From: Clostridia bacterium
GTDB taxonomy: Bacteria > Bacillota > Clostridia > Lachnospirales > Lachnospiraceae
Length of the DNA: 60,299 nt
Assembly: GCA_009929525.1 (NCBI GenBank)
Contig: SAAH01000012.1
Span: 1-60,299, forward strand
Direction: 5' to 3'
The stretch's first letter is position 1; the number at the start of each line of letters is the position of its first letter. Shown in pieces: positions 46,101-53,073 of the stretch. The position numbers and the translations under genes were made by a program. Below the pieces are notes generated by a model. The model saw nothing but the letters and a program-made list of their open reading frames with translations. It was not told the DNA's origin and did no database searches.

Positions 46101-47559
46101 TCAGTCTCTGTCCATCCATGATCAACGCTGCTTTTTGTGGATGTGCATCACTTACCTTAGTAAGAAGCTCCCCAAGGCTCTCTTCCGGCACATAGCGATA
46201 CGTTCGATTCACACCATATAATACACGCTCACGCTCTTCATGTTTCAAAATATTTAACTGACTGATCGGCTTATAAGGATTGTGAAGTGCTTCTACCATA
46301 ATACATTCCAAAGTCTCATGGAATCTTCTGATCTCATCTTTTGAAAAAAGCTGAGTCAGATAATCATAATCCACCGCATATTTTCTTTCATTTTCCAGGT
46401 TAGAAAGATGAATACAAAGCTGCTCCGACTGATATCCGCTGTAATGCCATCTTCCTGAAAGCTTTAATGCGGCATCTTTATTCTCCATGATCTTTCCATC
46501 CTGATAGGAAAATGCCATCTCAAATAAAGGCTGATCCATATTTTCTCCAGCCTTTAGTTCTTCTATTTTTTCATAAGGAAATCTCTGGTGGCGTAAAAGC
46601 TCATACCAGCTTTCCTGCATATGTTCATGAAACTCTTCAAAATTCCATTTTTCATCAATTTCACATATAAATGGCAGCGTACTGACAAACATACCTGTAC
46701 TTTTCTTGAATTCATAACTGGTCCGGTTGACCACCGGCACTCCCAGTACAGAATATTTTTCGCCACCAAGTCGTCTTGCATAAATCGCCAGAGCCATATA
46801 AAATACTGCAAATGGTGCTGCCCTATGTTTGCTACAAAATTGATAAACAGCATGATTCAAGGTTTCTGGAAAGCTAAAACTGAGGCGCCTTCCAACAGGA
46901 CTGAGCACGGCACTTCCTGCCGGCTTTAGAACCATTGGTGCCCCTCTTTTCCCAAGCATCTCTGTCCAATATTCACGATCTTTGTTATACGCACGCGAAG
47001 AAAGATATGTCTCCTCTGCCAGTACATATCTGTTGTAATTAGGGATTTCCTCAATCTCAGGCTCTTTTCCCGCCAATAAACTCAAATAAAGTTCTGATAT
47101 CCTTTTGCATACAAGAAGCTGTGACCACCCATCAGAGATCAGATGATGCAGCTTTACAAGAACTCCCCCAGAAGTATCTCCGGTCCGAAAAAGTTCAAAA
47201 CGATACAACGGAGCATCTAATATCTGCATAGCTTCCCGTGCAACTGCATACTCCCAATTTTGTATTCCATCTCTATTGGTATTAGAAAAATCGTAGATCA
47301 AAAACTTTTCTTTCTCAAAAGGTACCTGATAACACATTGGTTCCCCATCCCTTTGAGCTATTCGGGTGCGCAGCGTTGCATCCGCTTCCAGCACAAGTTG
47401 AATACTTTTTTCTAAAAGCTTCATATCTATTCTGCCTTCTATACGGATCGTCGTGCTAATATGGTTCATAGGCGTACCCGAATACATCTGTTCCAGATTC
47501 CATATATTCCTCTGGTTCAGTGAAAGCGGAAAAAATTCTTGCCCTGTTGTTTGTGACAC
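40183..47559 (-). CDS. Two-module NRPS with terminal thioester reductase (C-A-T-C-A-T-R)
   Basis: 2458 residues from the GTG at 47559, which has AGGAGG six bases upstream (numbers below count from an in-frame GTG five codons earlier). Condensation C1 has HHLISDG at 143-149; A1 has YTSGSTGEPKG (623-633), YGPSE, YRTGDL; carrier T1 has GGNSL with Ser1007. C2 has HHMIGDG at 1192-1198; A2 has FTSGSTGNPKG, YGPTE, YRSGDM; T2 has GGTSL with Ser2051. The reductase binds NADPH at TGASGYFGAHL (about 2122) with catalytic Tyr2283/Lys2287 (YVRSK). By hand alignment to GrsA the specificity residues are A1 D-A-L-S-I-G-Q-V-A and A2 D-I-S-Q-I-G-L-V-Y; Asp235 is kept in both, so alpha-amino acids are expected but the identities are unclear. 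A leading C domain plus the nearby ligase and ACP points to N-acylation. Product inferred: acyl-dipeptide aldehyde or alcohol. Confidence 0.95.
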   Translation of the reverse strand: MSQTTGQEFFPLSLNQRNIWNLEQMYSGTPMNHISTTIRIEGRIDMKLLEKSIQLVLEADATLRTRIAQRDGEPMCYQVPFEKEKFLIYDFSNTNRDGIQNWEYAVAREAMQILDAPLYRFELFRTGDTSGGVLVKLHHLISDGWSQLLVCKRISELYLSLLAGKEPEIEEIPNYNRYVLAEETYLSSRAYNKDREYWTEMLGKRGAPMVLKPAGSAVLSPVGRRLSFSFPETLNHAVYQFCSKHRAAPFAVFYMALAIYARRLGGEKYSVLGVPVVNRTSYEFKKSTGMFVSTLPFICEIDEKWNFEEFHEHMQESWYELLRHQRFPYEKIEELKAGENMDQPLFEMAFSYQDGKIMENKDAALKLSGRWHYSGYQSEQLCIHLSNLENERKYAVDYDYLTQLFSKDEIRRFHETLECIMVEALHNPYKPISQLNILKHEERERVLYGVNRTYRYVPEESLGELLTKVSDAHPQKAALIMDGQRLTYHQLYENASFISSNMKKMGLCPGQVTAILMKKSFALYEMMAAAMLTGCGWVLLSDDLPEKRIQKILENCGASLLVTKAEGIEAAAEKSQIFDKIRVISYEQLKYEQVEDETSGDDTKSGQVLKNDLAYIVYTSGSTGEPKGVEISQGNLLNLVQSMKPIYGRSAVLSVCKISFDAFILESAAAFLNGQTIVLASNEDCESPVRLANLLKSYGAGFISLTPSRLSAYMQENEFLHSLRQMEGIICGGEAFPAVLLNKLKTVTQAKIYNQYGPSETTVAAAIKELNHAEHITIGKPMANCRIYVLDAWKNPVPTGIYGEVYIGGRCVGLGYRNNEKLTKNSFFDNPFEEGDTIYRTGDLACWNEDGELVLAGRIDSQIKLRGQRIELLEITSNLKEHELISEAVVRVEMINGQEVLTAYYTGQDISEIKLRSYLASLLPGYMIPDIFLHLAAMPVSQNGKIDEKNLYQFIPKDIMERQIKEGYDKELALRIAEIFSDVLESEDLTEHSDYFLCGGNSLSGIEVISEVEERLGIKIRISDLYACRTAAGLAAFIQEDESLYGCINHTGKKEYKKAPLDREYELTALQQGMYVQSMMEPELLIYHMPGAFRIEGNLDTKRLERSFVKLMKGDPIFRTSFFMSQNMVKARISSNVEFELEILHSGKYEDACREFLRPFSMECAPLFRAGCWQETERTWILFMDCHHMIGDGMSMPIMMKRLNEIYKNQESQEAKWNFYDHLYNKKETREETKKYWKAHLSPIVLPVKIPEDNKKKFQFRGEKSVYVFSHSLSEKIDVFCENHRMTPFMILSGMWAVLYARATGAKKVVVGTPVLGRDTRETMEALGPFINTLPLCFAPSADKKIKDYLEEIKTKINHMIEYDDISLEDLLSLLSIPRQADGNGLYQVMISMRPFETSSLFFDEKQMEYMPIENDTVKLDWVVEAAKEDGCYQIQYEYASCHERKTADLYARALESLMEALVMAGSNEEAMIGELPLMSGEDEFRLVEEPMAGCTPFMNLPVHRQIENVMRRQPSQTAVIWHDEKISYGRLYEMTEEYTKRFRSAGIIKGERVGIMCERTPMLYAALLAILKVGGVYVPLLPSFPEKRIMYMLKMAEAKKLLCDTRTYEELPENLKETAIDWEVDICEKINDKPDEQVHVSGNDLIHILFTSGSTGNPKGVMIEHHSISNLVGISREWYKDITGPMMAATTITFDIFASEGLVPLALGKTIVLADEEEMFLPWRLAQLIKKYECEFIQFTASRLWMCLNNDAFCDAIKSLKFTIVGGEAVSGELVERFYKFCDGNLVNLYGPTEATVYATMQILSGQEPVTIGKPIPNYRIYLLDKEKRPVMPTAAGEIYIAGQGVARGYVGRPDLTEKSFLPDPYYPGEKMYRSGDMGKLRADGKIEYLGRIDGQIKINGQRVELEEIEVCMRKSELTSQAVVLPLKNPDGSSWLCGFYVDSMDTREKMMEFLRAELPKYMVPARLILLSKLPLTEGGKTDRQKLMQMVEHQEADKSIEKVNLPEPDKKNEPSMAEKMRAIWKETLGVKNIDEKTSFFEQGGTSLGALSVLSQYFNEGIEMTMEQFYHHTTLNDQILLCKKEEKAEKKEEIPHYPWHTRQGGRIKERPEKTLFFTGASGYFGAHLLRELLEDGAVHVYCLVRGGKEALCENLSWYFGKGWTAAHADYLEVVKGELGEPYFGLEKERFEELSALCEAVYHCAADVRHYVSEQKAMDAVNVEGTKQIIQFALRSSIPLHYMSTASVAGNHLIKEWKNGTFSYTEDDFDIGQNWMDNAYVRSKFLAEALIYQAMEKDRLKAHIYRLGLLTQRREDGVFQKNADTNAAWMLVKGAKELGVLPERMCREYTDQMPVDMAAHIVRLLSYSSKSVFHVVHPKPPRLGRIIKDYVQDIKEVSDEEFEEILKQEWKYQDHQIIAPLIDRWNQLKEEKNAIKIDSHETYRELEHLGFDMKIWGEKI

Positions 47560-47673
47560 GATAGACCTCCTCACAAGAAACTCTTTCTGTTACAGTCCAT
47601 TCTGCCATTATTTTTTGATCTATGATCGGCAGACGTGAACGATAACCTCTTTATTATATTTTATTATCAAATA

Positions 47674-49191
47674 TTATTCTTCTTCAGCCATGATTGATTT
47701 TTTCAAATGCATCTTTGATTTCAATGCATTTCTCACACGAATCTGTACGATTTCCGCATCAAATGGCTTTGCTATCATATCTGCTGCACCAAGCTGAAGC
47801 ACATCTTTTTCGCTTCTGCTGTCAGCCGAGATGACCACTACGGGTATATCTTCTATATTCCTTCTGTTTTTCATATATTTCAATACCTGATAGCCGTCGC
47901 CATCTGGCATGACCAAATCCAAGAGTACGATTGCAAGTTTTTCCTGGAATCTTCCGATCTGTTCCAAAGTACGGGATCCTGTGTCTGCTTCAACGATCTC
48001 ATAATCACTCTGCAGTGCCAACTTCAGGATCTCACGATTGATTTCGTTATCATCAGCGATCAACATCAAAGGTTTATCCCCCTTCAATGCATATGTTTCA
48101 TTCACCGCATGCATGGCATACTTTGCTTTACCGGAAGCCTTTGCTTCATACAGTGCTGTATCTGCAATCTGAAATACTCTTTCATAGCTTGCAGTTTCTC
48201 CTTTTAAAAATGATATTCCGATACTGCAGCTTAATTTGTAATCATATTTTTTGGAAAGCTCTCTTATTTTCGAAAAAATCTTCTCACACTTCTTTTCAAC
48301 GATTTCTTCCTCCGGTATATGGCGCATCAAGATTATGAATTCGTCACCACCAAACCTTCCCAATGTATCCGTACTTCGGAAAGTCTGCTGGAGGATCTTG
48401 CCCATTCCACCCAATATATCATCGCCAACCTGATGTCCCATCGTATCATTGACCAGCTTAAAATCATCCACATCCAGGATCAAAAGGGCACAGTTATCAT
48501 CTGTTCCACGACATTCAAGATACTGCCGAATCACATATTCGCTGTTTGACTTGTTCATGATCCCTGTCAGGCCATCCGTCATGCTTAATCTCTTATACTG
48601 GTTCTGTGCCATATATGATTGTGCACGAAGCCTCTGTATGATAAACGCCACGATGGCAGAAGTCAGTAATCCTACAACTGAATTAAAAAAATCATTCTGT
48701 GCCATCGCCAATGTCTTTTTGTCATACAAAACAACCACATATGCAATTTCAAAAATGATCATTTCCATATATATGATCCGAAATCGAAATACAAACAATG
48801 CCGGTATAGCGATCAGTAGGACAGGTACAAAGGAACTTGGCATGTCTGAAAGCTGAAACGTATCCATGGCAATAACAAAGCAAAAGATACATCCAATATA
48901 GGTGAGGCACATAAAATTTACCACAAACGTGGATTGCTTGGGCCTGCTTTTGTAATACATAGAAATAAAACAAAAAAAGGCTGAAACCGGCACAAGCAAA
49001 ACATGCTGTACCGTCGGTGTCCAACCTATGATAATGTATGGTGTAAGTAAGATCAGCAAACCAGTTAAGACTGTTATTGCAAAACTCACCTGAAAAAGCA
49101 TCATCATATTTGTTCTTACTATGTCAGAAGCACCTTCTTTAAAGTATTCATCTCTTTCCTGCCGCCATGTGCTTATAGACTCTTTTAGCAT
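47674..49191 (-). CDS. Membrane diguanylate cyclase with C-terminal receiver domain
   Basis: About 505 residues. Six hydrophobic segments (about 40-195) lead into a GGDEF domain (about 205-370) with LGRFGGDEFIIL and the LDVDDFKLVND metal segment, both canonical. The last 120 residues are a receiver domain (IADDNEINREIL, LLDLVMPDGDG, ISADS, AKPFD). A receiver at the C-terminal end is the reverse of the common REC-GGDEF order. The start is ATG 49191, with GGAGG seven bases upstream. It lies 114 bases before the NRPS start on the same strand and behind a good promoter, so it may be the first gene of the NRPS transcript. It should make c-di-GMP. Confidence 0.93.
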   Translation of the reverse strand: MLKESISTWRQERDEYFKEGASDIVRTNMMMLFQVSFAITVLTGLLILLTPYIIIGWTPTVQHVLLVPVSAFFCFISMYYKSRPKQSTFVVNFMCLTYIGCIFCFVIAMDTFQLSDMPSSFVPVLLIAIPALFVFRFRIIYMEMIIFEIAYVVVLYDKKTLAMAQNDFFNSVVGLLTSAIVAFIIQRLRAQSYMAQNQYKRLSMTDGLTGIMNKSNSEYVIRQYLECRGTDDNCALLILDVDDFKLVNDTMGHQVGDDILGGMGKILQQTFRSTDTLGRFGGDEFIILMRHIPEEEIVEKKCEKIFSKIRELSKKYDYKLSCSIGISFLKGETASYERVFQIADTALYEAKASGKAKYAMHAVNETYALKGDKPLMLIADDNEINREILKLALQSDYEIVEADTGSRTLEQIGRFQEKLAIVLLDLVMPDGDGYQVLKYMKNRRNIEDIPVVVISADSRSEKDVLQLGAADMIAKPFDAEIVQIRVRNALKSKMHLKKSIMAEEE

Positions 49192-49251
49192 AAATGAACC
49201 TCCGATCAACCCACTCATCTAAAGTCAACTAAATTTGTTATATAATGATTT

Positions 49252-49280
49252 ATTATACCTTATTTTATTTACAATCACAA
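49252..49280 (-). promoter_or_regulatory. Sigma-A-type promoter of the GGDEF-NRPS run
   Basis: On the minus strand TTGTGA (49275-49280) and TATAAT (49252-49257) are separated by exactly 17 bases. The -10 box ends 60 bases before the start codon of the GGDEF-receiver gene. This is the clearest promoter in the window. No second promoter of similar quality is seen in the 114-base gap before the NRPS. Confidence 0.75.
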
Positions 49281-49330
49281 TGAGAAAATCAGTATACATT
49301 TTTTTATATCCTAGGACACTCCTATGATGT

Positions 49331-49372
49331 AAAAAAGGATACTGATGTATGTTCTACACCAATATCCTTTTT
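49331..49372 (-). terminator. Terminator of pnp
   Basis: An imperfect stem of about 18 bp (left arm from 49331, right arm to 49372) followed on the minus strand by CCTTTTTTAC. It lies 38 bases beyond the pnp stop and just in front of the GGDEF promoter, so it insulates the NRPS run from the RNA-metabolism operon. Confidence 0.8.
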
Positions 49373-49409
49373 CTCTCATATATTCAAAATATATTATGTT
49401 TCCTATAGA

Positions 49410-51506
49410 TTATTCAGCCTCTGCCGGTACATCCTTGATGCTGAAGCTCATTCTTCCCATCTTGTCTTTACCCATGCATACTACTTTTACGATATCTCCC
49501 AAAGTCAATACATCTTCTACTTTATTGATACGTTCTTTTGCTATCTTTGAAATATGAACCATACCTTCTTTTCCAGGAGCAAACTCAATGAATGCGCCAA
49601 AGTCTTTGATGCTGACAACTTTACCAGTGAAGATCTGACCCTGCTGATAATCTGTTACGATCGTCTTGATATAATCAAGCGCTTTGTCCATCATAGCTTG
49701 ATCTGTACCACATACGGAAACTGCACCATCATCTGTGATATCGATCTTAACGCCTGTCTCATCAATAATAGCATTGATAGTTTTTCCTCTCTGACCTACT
49801 ACATCACCGATCTTATCTGGATCGATCATGATCTGGATGATCTTTGGTGCATAAGTTCCAACCTGAGTACGAGGTTTATCAATACATTTTTCCATGACAT
49901 CTGTCAGGATATATTCTCTTGCTTCTTTTGTCTTGGCAATTGCCTCTTCGATGATCGGACGAGTCAGACCATGGATCTTGATATCCATCTGAATAGCTGT
50001 AATACCATCATGTGTACCAGCTACCTTAAAGTCCATATCTCCGAAAAAGTCTTCCAGTCCCTGGATATCTGTCAATACGATGTAGTCATCATCTGTATCG
50101 CCAGTTACCAGTCCACAGGAGATACCTGCTACAGGTTTTTTGATCGGCACGCCAGCTGCCATCAGAGACATGGTGGATGCACAGATACTTGCCTGTGAAG
50201 TAGAACCGTTAGATTCAAATGTCTCAGATACTGTACGGATCGCATATGGGAATTCATGTTCAGATGGCAGTACCGGAACAAGTGCCTTCTCTGCCAATGC
50301 TCCATGACCAATCTCACGTCTTCCAGGTCCGCGGCTCGGTTTTGTCTCGCCTACAGAATAGGAAGGGAAGTTATAATGATGCATATAACGTTTTCCAGTC
50401 TCATTTTCATCAAGACCATCCAGTCTCTGAGACTCAGATAATGGTGCAAGTGTTGTGATCGTACAGATCTGTGTCTGTCCTCTTGTAAACATAGCAGAAC
50501 CATGTACACGCGGGATCAGATCTGTCTCAGCTGCCAGAGGACGGATCTGTGTGATCGCACGGCCATCTGGACGTTTGTGATCTTTCAGGATCATCTTACG
50601 AACAGTCTTCTTCTGGTACTGATATACAGCCTCACCAAGAACTGCAAGCCATTCTTCTTTCTCTGCGAATGCTTCTTCCAGTTTTGCTGTTACCTGACGG
50701 ATATTTTCTTCTCTTGTCTGTTTGTCATCAGAAAATACTGCAACTTCCATCTCTTCTGGAGTTACAATTTCTTTCATTGCAGCAAACATCTCTTCCGGAA
50801 TAGCGCATGATTCATAAGAATGTTTTGGCTTTCCGCAGTCTGCAACGATCTTATCGATAAATGCGATGATTTCTTTGTTAACTTCATCCGCTTTAAAGAT
50901 AGCTTCGATCATTTTATCTTCAGGAATCTCATTTGCTCCTGCTTCGATCATGATTACTTTTTCTCTAGTAGAAGCTACTGTCAGCTTCAGATCAGATACT
51001 TTATTCTGTTCCAGAGTCGGGTTGATGATCAATTCTCCGTCGATCATACCTACCAAAGTTGCAGCACAAGGACCATCAAATGGGATATCCGAAATACATG
51101 TTGCAATAGAAGAACCAAGCATAGCAACCACTTCCGGGTTACAGTCTGGATCTACTGACATGATCATATTGTTCAATGTAACATCATTTCTGTAATCTTT
51201 TGGGAACAGAGGACGCATAGGACGGTCAATAACACGAGATGTAAGGATTGCATGTTCTGTTGCTTTTCCTTCTCTCTTGTTAAATCCACCCGGGATCTTT
51301 CCAACTGCATACATTTTCTCTTCATACTCCACACTCAGTGGAAAGAAGTCAATGCCATCTCTTGGTTTCTCAGATGCTGTGGCTGTTGATAAAACTACAG
51401 TTTCGCCATAATGCATAAATGCTGCACCATTTGCCTGTTTTGCTACACGGTCAACATCAACCGTCAGAGTTCTTCCTGCTAACTCCATAGAATAACTTTT
51501 GTACAT
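49410..51506 (-). CDS. pnp: Polyribonucleotide nucleotidyltransferase (PNPase)
   Basis: 3'-5' phosphorolytic exoribonuclease, 698 residues, normal size. Two RNase PH domains (GRTLTVDVDRVAKQANGAA onwards; SEHEFPYAIRTVSETFESNG), then KH (IGDVVGQRGKTINAI) and S1 (FTGKVVSIKDFGAFIEF). AGGAGA precedes the ATG. It follows rpsO in the usual order. The 290 bases between rpsO and pnp hold only the hairpin listed separately and leader sequence. Confidence 0.98.
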   Translation of the reverse strand: MYKSYSMELAGRTLTVDVDRVAKQANGAAFMHYGETVVLSTATASEKPRDGIDFFPLSVEYEEKMYAVGKIPGGFNKREGKATEHAILTSRVIDRPMRPLFPKDYRNDVTLNNMIMSVDPDCNPEVVAMLGSSIATCISDIPFDGPCAATLVGMIDGELIINPTLEQNKVSDLKLTVASTREKVIMIEAGANEIPEDKMIEAIFKADEVNKEIIAFIDKIVADCGKPKHSYESCAIPEEMFAAMKEIVTPEEMEVAVFSDDKQTREENIRQVTAKLEEAFAEKEEWLAVLGEAVYQYQKKTVRKMILKDHKRPDGRAITQIRPLAAETDLIPRVHGSAMFTRGQTQICTITTLAPLSESQRLDGLDENETGKRYMHHYNFPSYSVGETKPSRGPGRREIGHGALAEKALVPVLPSEHEFPYAIRTVSETFESNGSTSQASICASTMSLMAAGVPIKKPVAGISCGLVTGDTDDDYIVLTDIQGLEDFFGDMDFKVAGTHDGITAIQMDIKIHGLTRPIIEEAIAKTKEAREYILTDVMEKCIDKPRTQVGTYAPKIIQIMIDPDKIGDVVGQRGKTINAIIDETGVKIDITDDGAVSVCGTDQAMMDKALDYIKTIVTDYQQGQIFTGKVVSIKDFGAFIEFAPGKEGMVHISKIAKERINKVEDVLTLGDIVKVVCMGKDKMGRMSFSIKDVPAEAE

Positions 51507-51750
51507 ACTTTAATCTCCTTTTTTCTGCCTCATCGGGCTTCTCATCTGGCAGAATTCATCCGAAACAACTGAAAAATACACTTCCCTGTCTAAAAATCCC
51601 TGTCCGGAAATGTGCTTTTCAGTGGTCTCGGCACATCTTTCTGCCGATAACAAAAAAGCTTGCCATTGGCAACCTCTTTTAGATTATAACGAACAGCAAT
51701 CTGCCGCTGGCGGCTTCATGAGTACGCTATGGTAAAAAAATACAGGAAGA

Positions 51751-51769
51751 GGTGGAAATACCTTCCACC
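51751..51769 (-). terminator. Hairpin downstream of rpsO
   Basis: GGTGGAA pairs with TTCCACC across a 5-base loop, 29 bases after the rpsO stop; on the minus strand a T7 run follows 11 bases later. It may terminate or partly terminate rpsO transcripts before pnp, or be an RNase site as in the classical rpsO-pnp leader. Confidence 0.5.
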
Positions 51770-51797
51770 CCTGCCCATAATTTCAATAAGCCGAAGC

Positions 51798-52064
51798 TTA
51801 CTTTCTGATTCCTAATTTTTCAATCAGTGCACGATATCTTGCGATATCTTTGTTCTTCAGATATGCTAACAGTCCACGTCTCTGACCTACCATTTTCAGA
51901 AGACCTCTTCTTGAATGATGATCTTTGTGATGAACTTTCAAATGCTCTGTAAGCTCCTGGATTCTAGCTGTAAGTACAGCTACCTGTACTTCCGGTGAAC
52001 CTGTGTCGCCTTCTGTTCTTGCATACTCTGTCATGATTGCCTGTTTCTTTTCTTTTGAAATCAT
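51798..52064 (-). CDS. rpsO: 30S ribosomal protein S15
   Basis: 88 residues, the exact family size, with [17 protein letters not shown] and [18 protein letters not shown]. It binds 16S rRNA early in 30S assembly. A strong AGGAGG site precedes the ATG. The leader (52065-52160) contains small hairpins and an AT-rich region with TATAAT-like boxes, so it may have its own promoter and S15 feedback control; the latter is only suggested by analogy. Confidence 0.98.
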   Translation of the reverse strand: MISKEKKQAIMTEYARTEGDTGSPEVQVAVLTARIQELTEHLKVHHKDHHSRRGLLKMVGQRRGLLAYLKNKDIARYRALIEKLGIRK

Positions 52065-52230
52065 TATAATTTCCTCCTTATTTTATAAACGCCTCACACT
52101 AAGAAACGGTCGGAGTCTCCTATCTCTGAATGCGGGCTAAATCATACCTATATAATATATCATAGCATTTCTGGGATGTAAACCTTTTTTTCATTTATCT
52201 TATCTTTATCATTTATATTTGTTTTATCAC

Positions 52231-52911
52231 TCAAATCGCAGGACATGCGACTGCCCAGGCTGCCCGTGATTCATTCAGTGGGGAGATTTTTATCCCATCT
52301 TTTTTACAACTGGCATGGACAACCTGCTTTTCTCCCATGTAGAGGACTACGTGATATATCGTCCCATCCTTCTGATAAAAGATCAGGTCTCCCGGTAAGG
52401 CCTGCTCTGTTGATTTTGTTTCTCCATATTCTGACTGCTGGACAGAAGTCCTCGGCAGCATCACTCCAAAATGGGAAAATACACTTTGGACAAATCCGGA
52501 ACAGTCTGCTCCTTGTGTAAGACTGGTCCCTCCCCAGACATACGGATTGCCAATGAACTGTTTTGCGTATTCTATGATGTCGGCCCGCAGGCTTTCCATT
52601 TGTACTTCCCTCTCTTTTTTCTCCAACTCTTCTCTTTTGGCTACTTCCAGATATTCTCCTTTTGCAAAACCGATCGTATCTCCATAGTGCACTTGATACC
52701 AGCCATCATTTTCCATATTTTCTATCCTGCAGATGGCTTTTGATGACATGATTCCCATGATTTCGTATTCCACTCCTGGTCCCTGTCGTATATTGAGCAC
52801 GGCTGTTTTTACGATTCCATAACCTTCTGCTGCTTTTGTCTGATATGAAACTGCCAAAAACAAAAGTAATACCATATTACACAATATAGCTTTTCCAATT
52901 TTCTTATTCAT
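52231..52911 (-). CDS. Secreted NlpC/P60 peptidase with SH3b domain
   Basis: About 226 residues. A signal peptide (AILCNMVLLLFLAVSYQTKAA) leads to a bacterial SH3 domain (about 35-95; TAVLNIRQGPGVEYE, GWYQVHYGDTIGF), a charged helix, and the NlpC/P60 cysteine-peptidase domain with catalytic Cys in ADCSGFVQ, His in YHVVLYMG and a third polar His in VVHASC. It should cleave peptidoglycan stem peptides outside the cell. The start ATG 52911 has GGAGG upstream. It sits between ribF/Na-Pi and rpsO in an otherwise conserved translation block. Confidence 0.92.
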   Translation of the reverse strand: MNKKIGKAILCNMVLLLFLAVSYQTKAAEGYGIVKTAVLNIRQGPGVEYEIMGIMSSKAICRIENMENDGWYQVHYGDTIGFAKGEYLEVAKREELEKKEREVQMESLRADIIEYAKQFIGNPYVWGGTSLTQGADCSGFVQSVFSHFGVMLPRTSVQQSEYGETKSTEQALPGDLIFYQKDGTIYHVVLYMGEKQVVHASCKKDGIKISPLNESRAAWAVACPAI

Positions 52912-52963
52912 TATTACCTCCAACAAAACACCTGCATCCCGCAGCTTATTTGCATGTTATAAA

Positions 52964-53001
52964 CGAAAAAAGATGTAACTGTTTTGTCACATCTTTTTTC
53001 G
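52964..53001. terminator. Terminator after the Na/Pi symporter gene
   Basis: A perfect 13-bp stem (52964-52976 with 52989-53001) whose arms contain A6/T6 runs, so it can work on either strand. It separates the Na/Pi gene from the NlpC/P60 gene. Confidence 0.8.
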
Positions 53002-53073
53002 TTCCTATCTCTTTTTATTTTATCATATCAGAGGTAAAACTCAAGAAAAATCCTTCGACAAAGTCCGCCCTCA

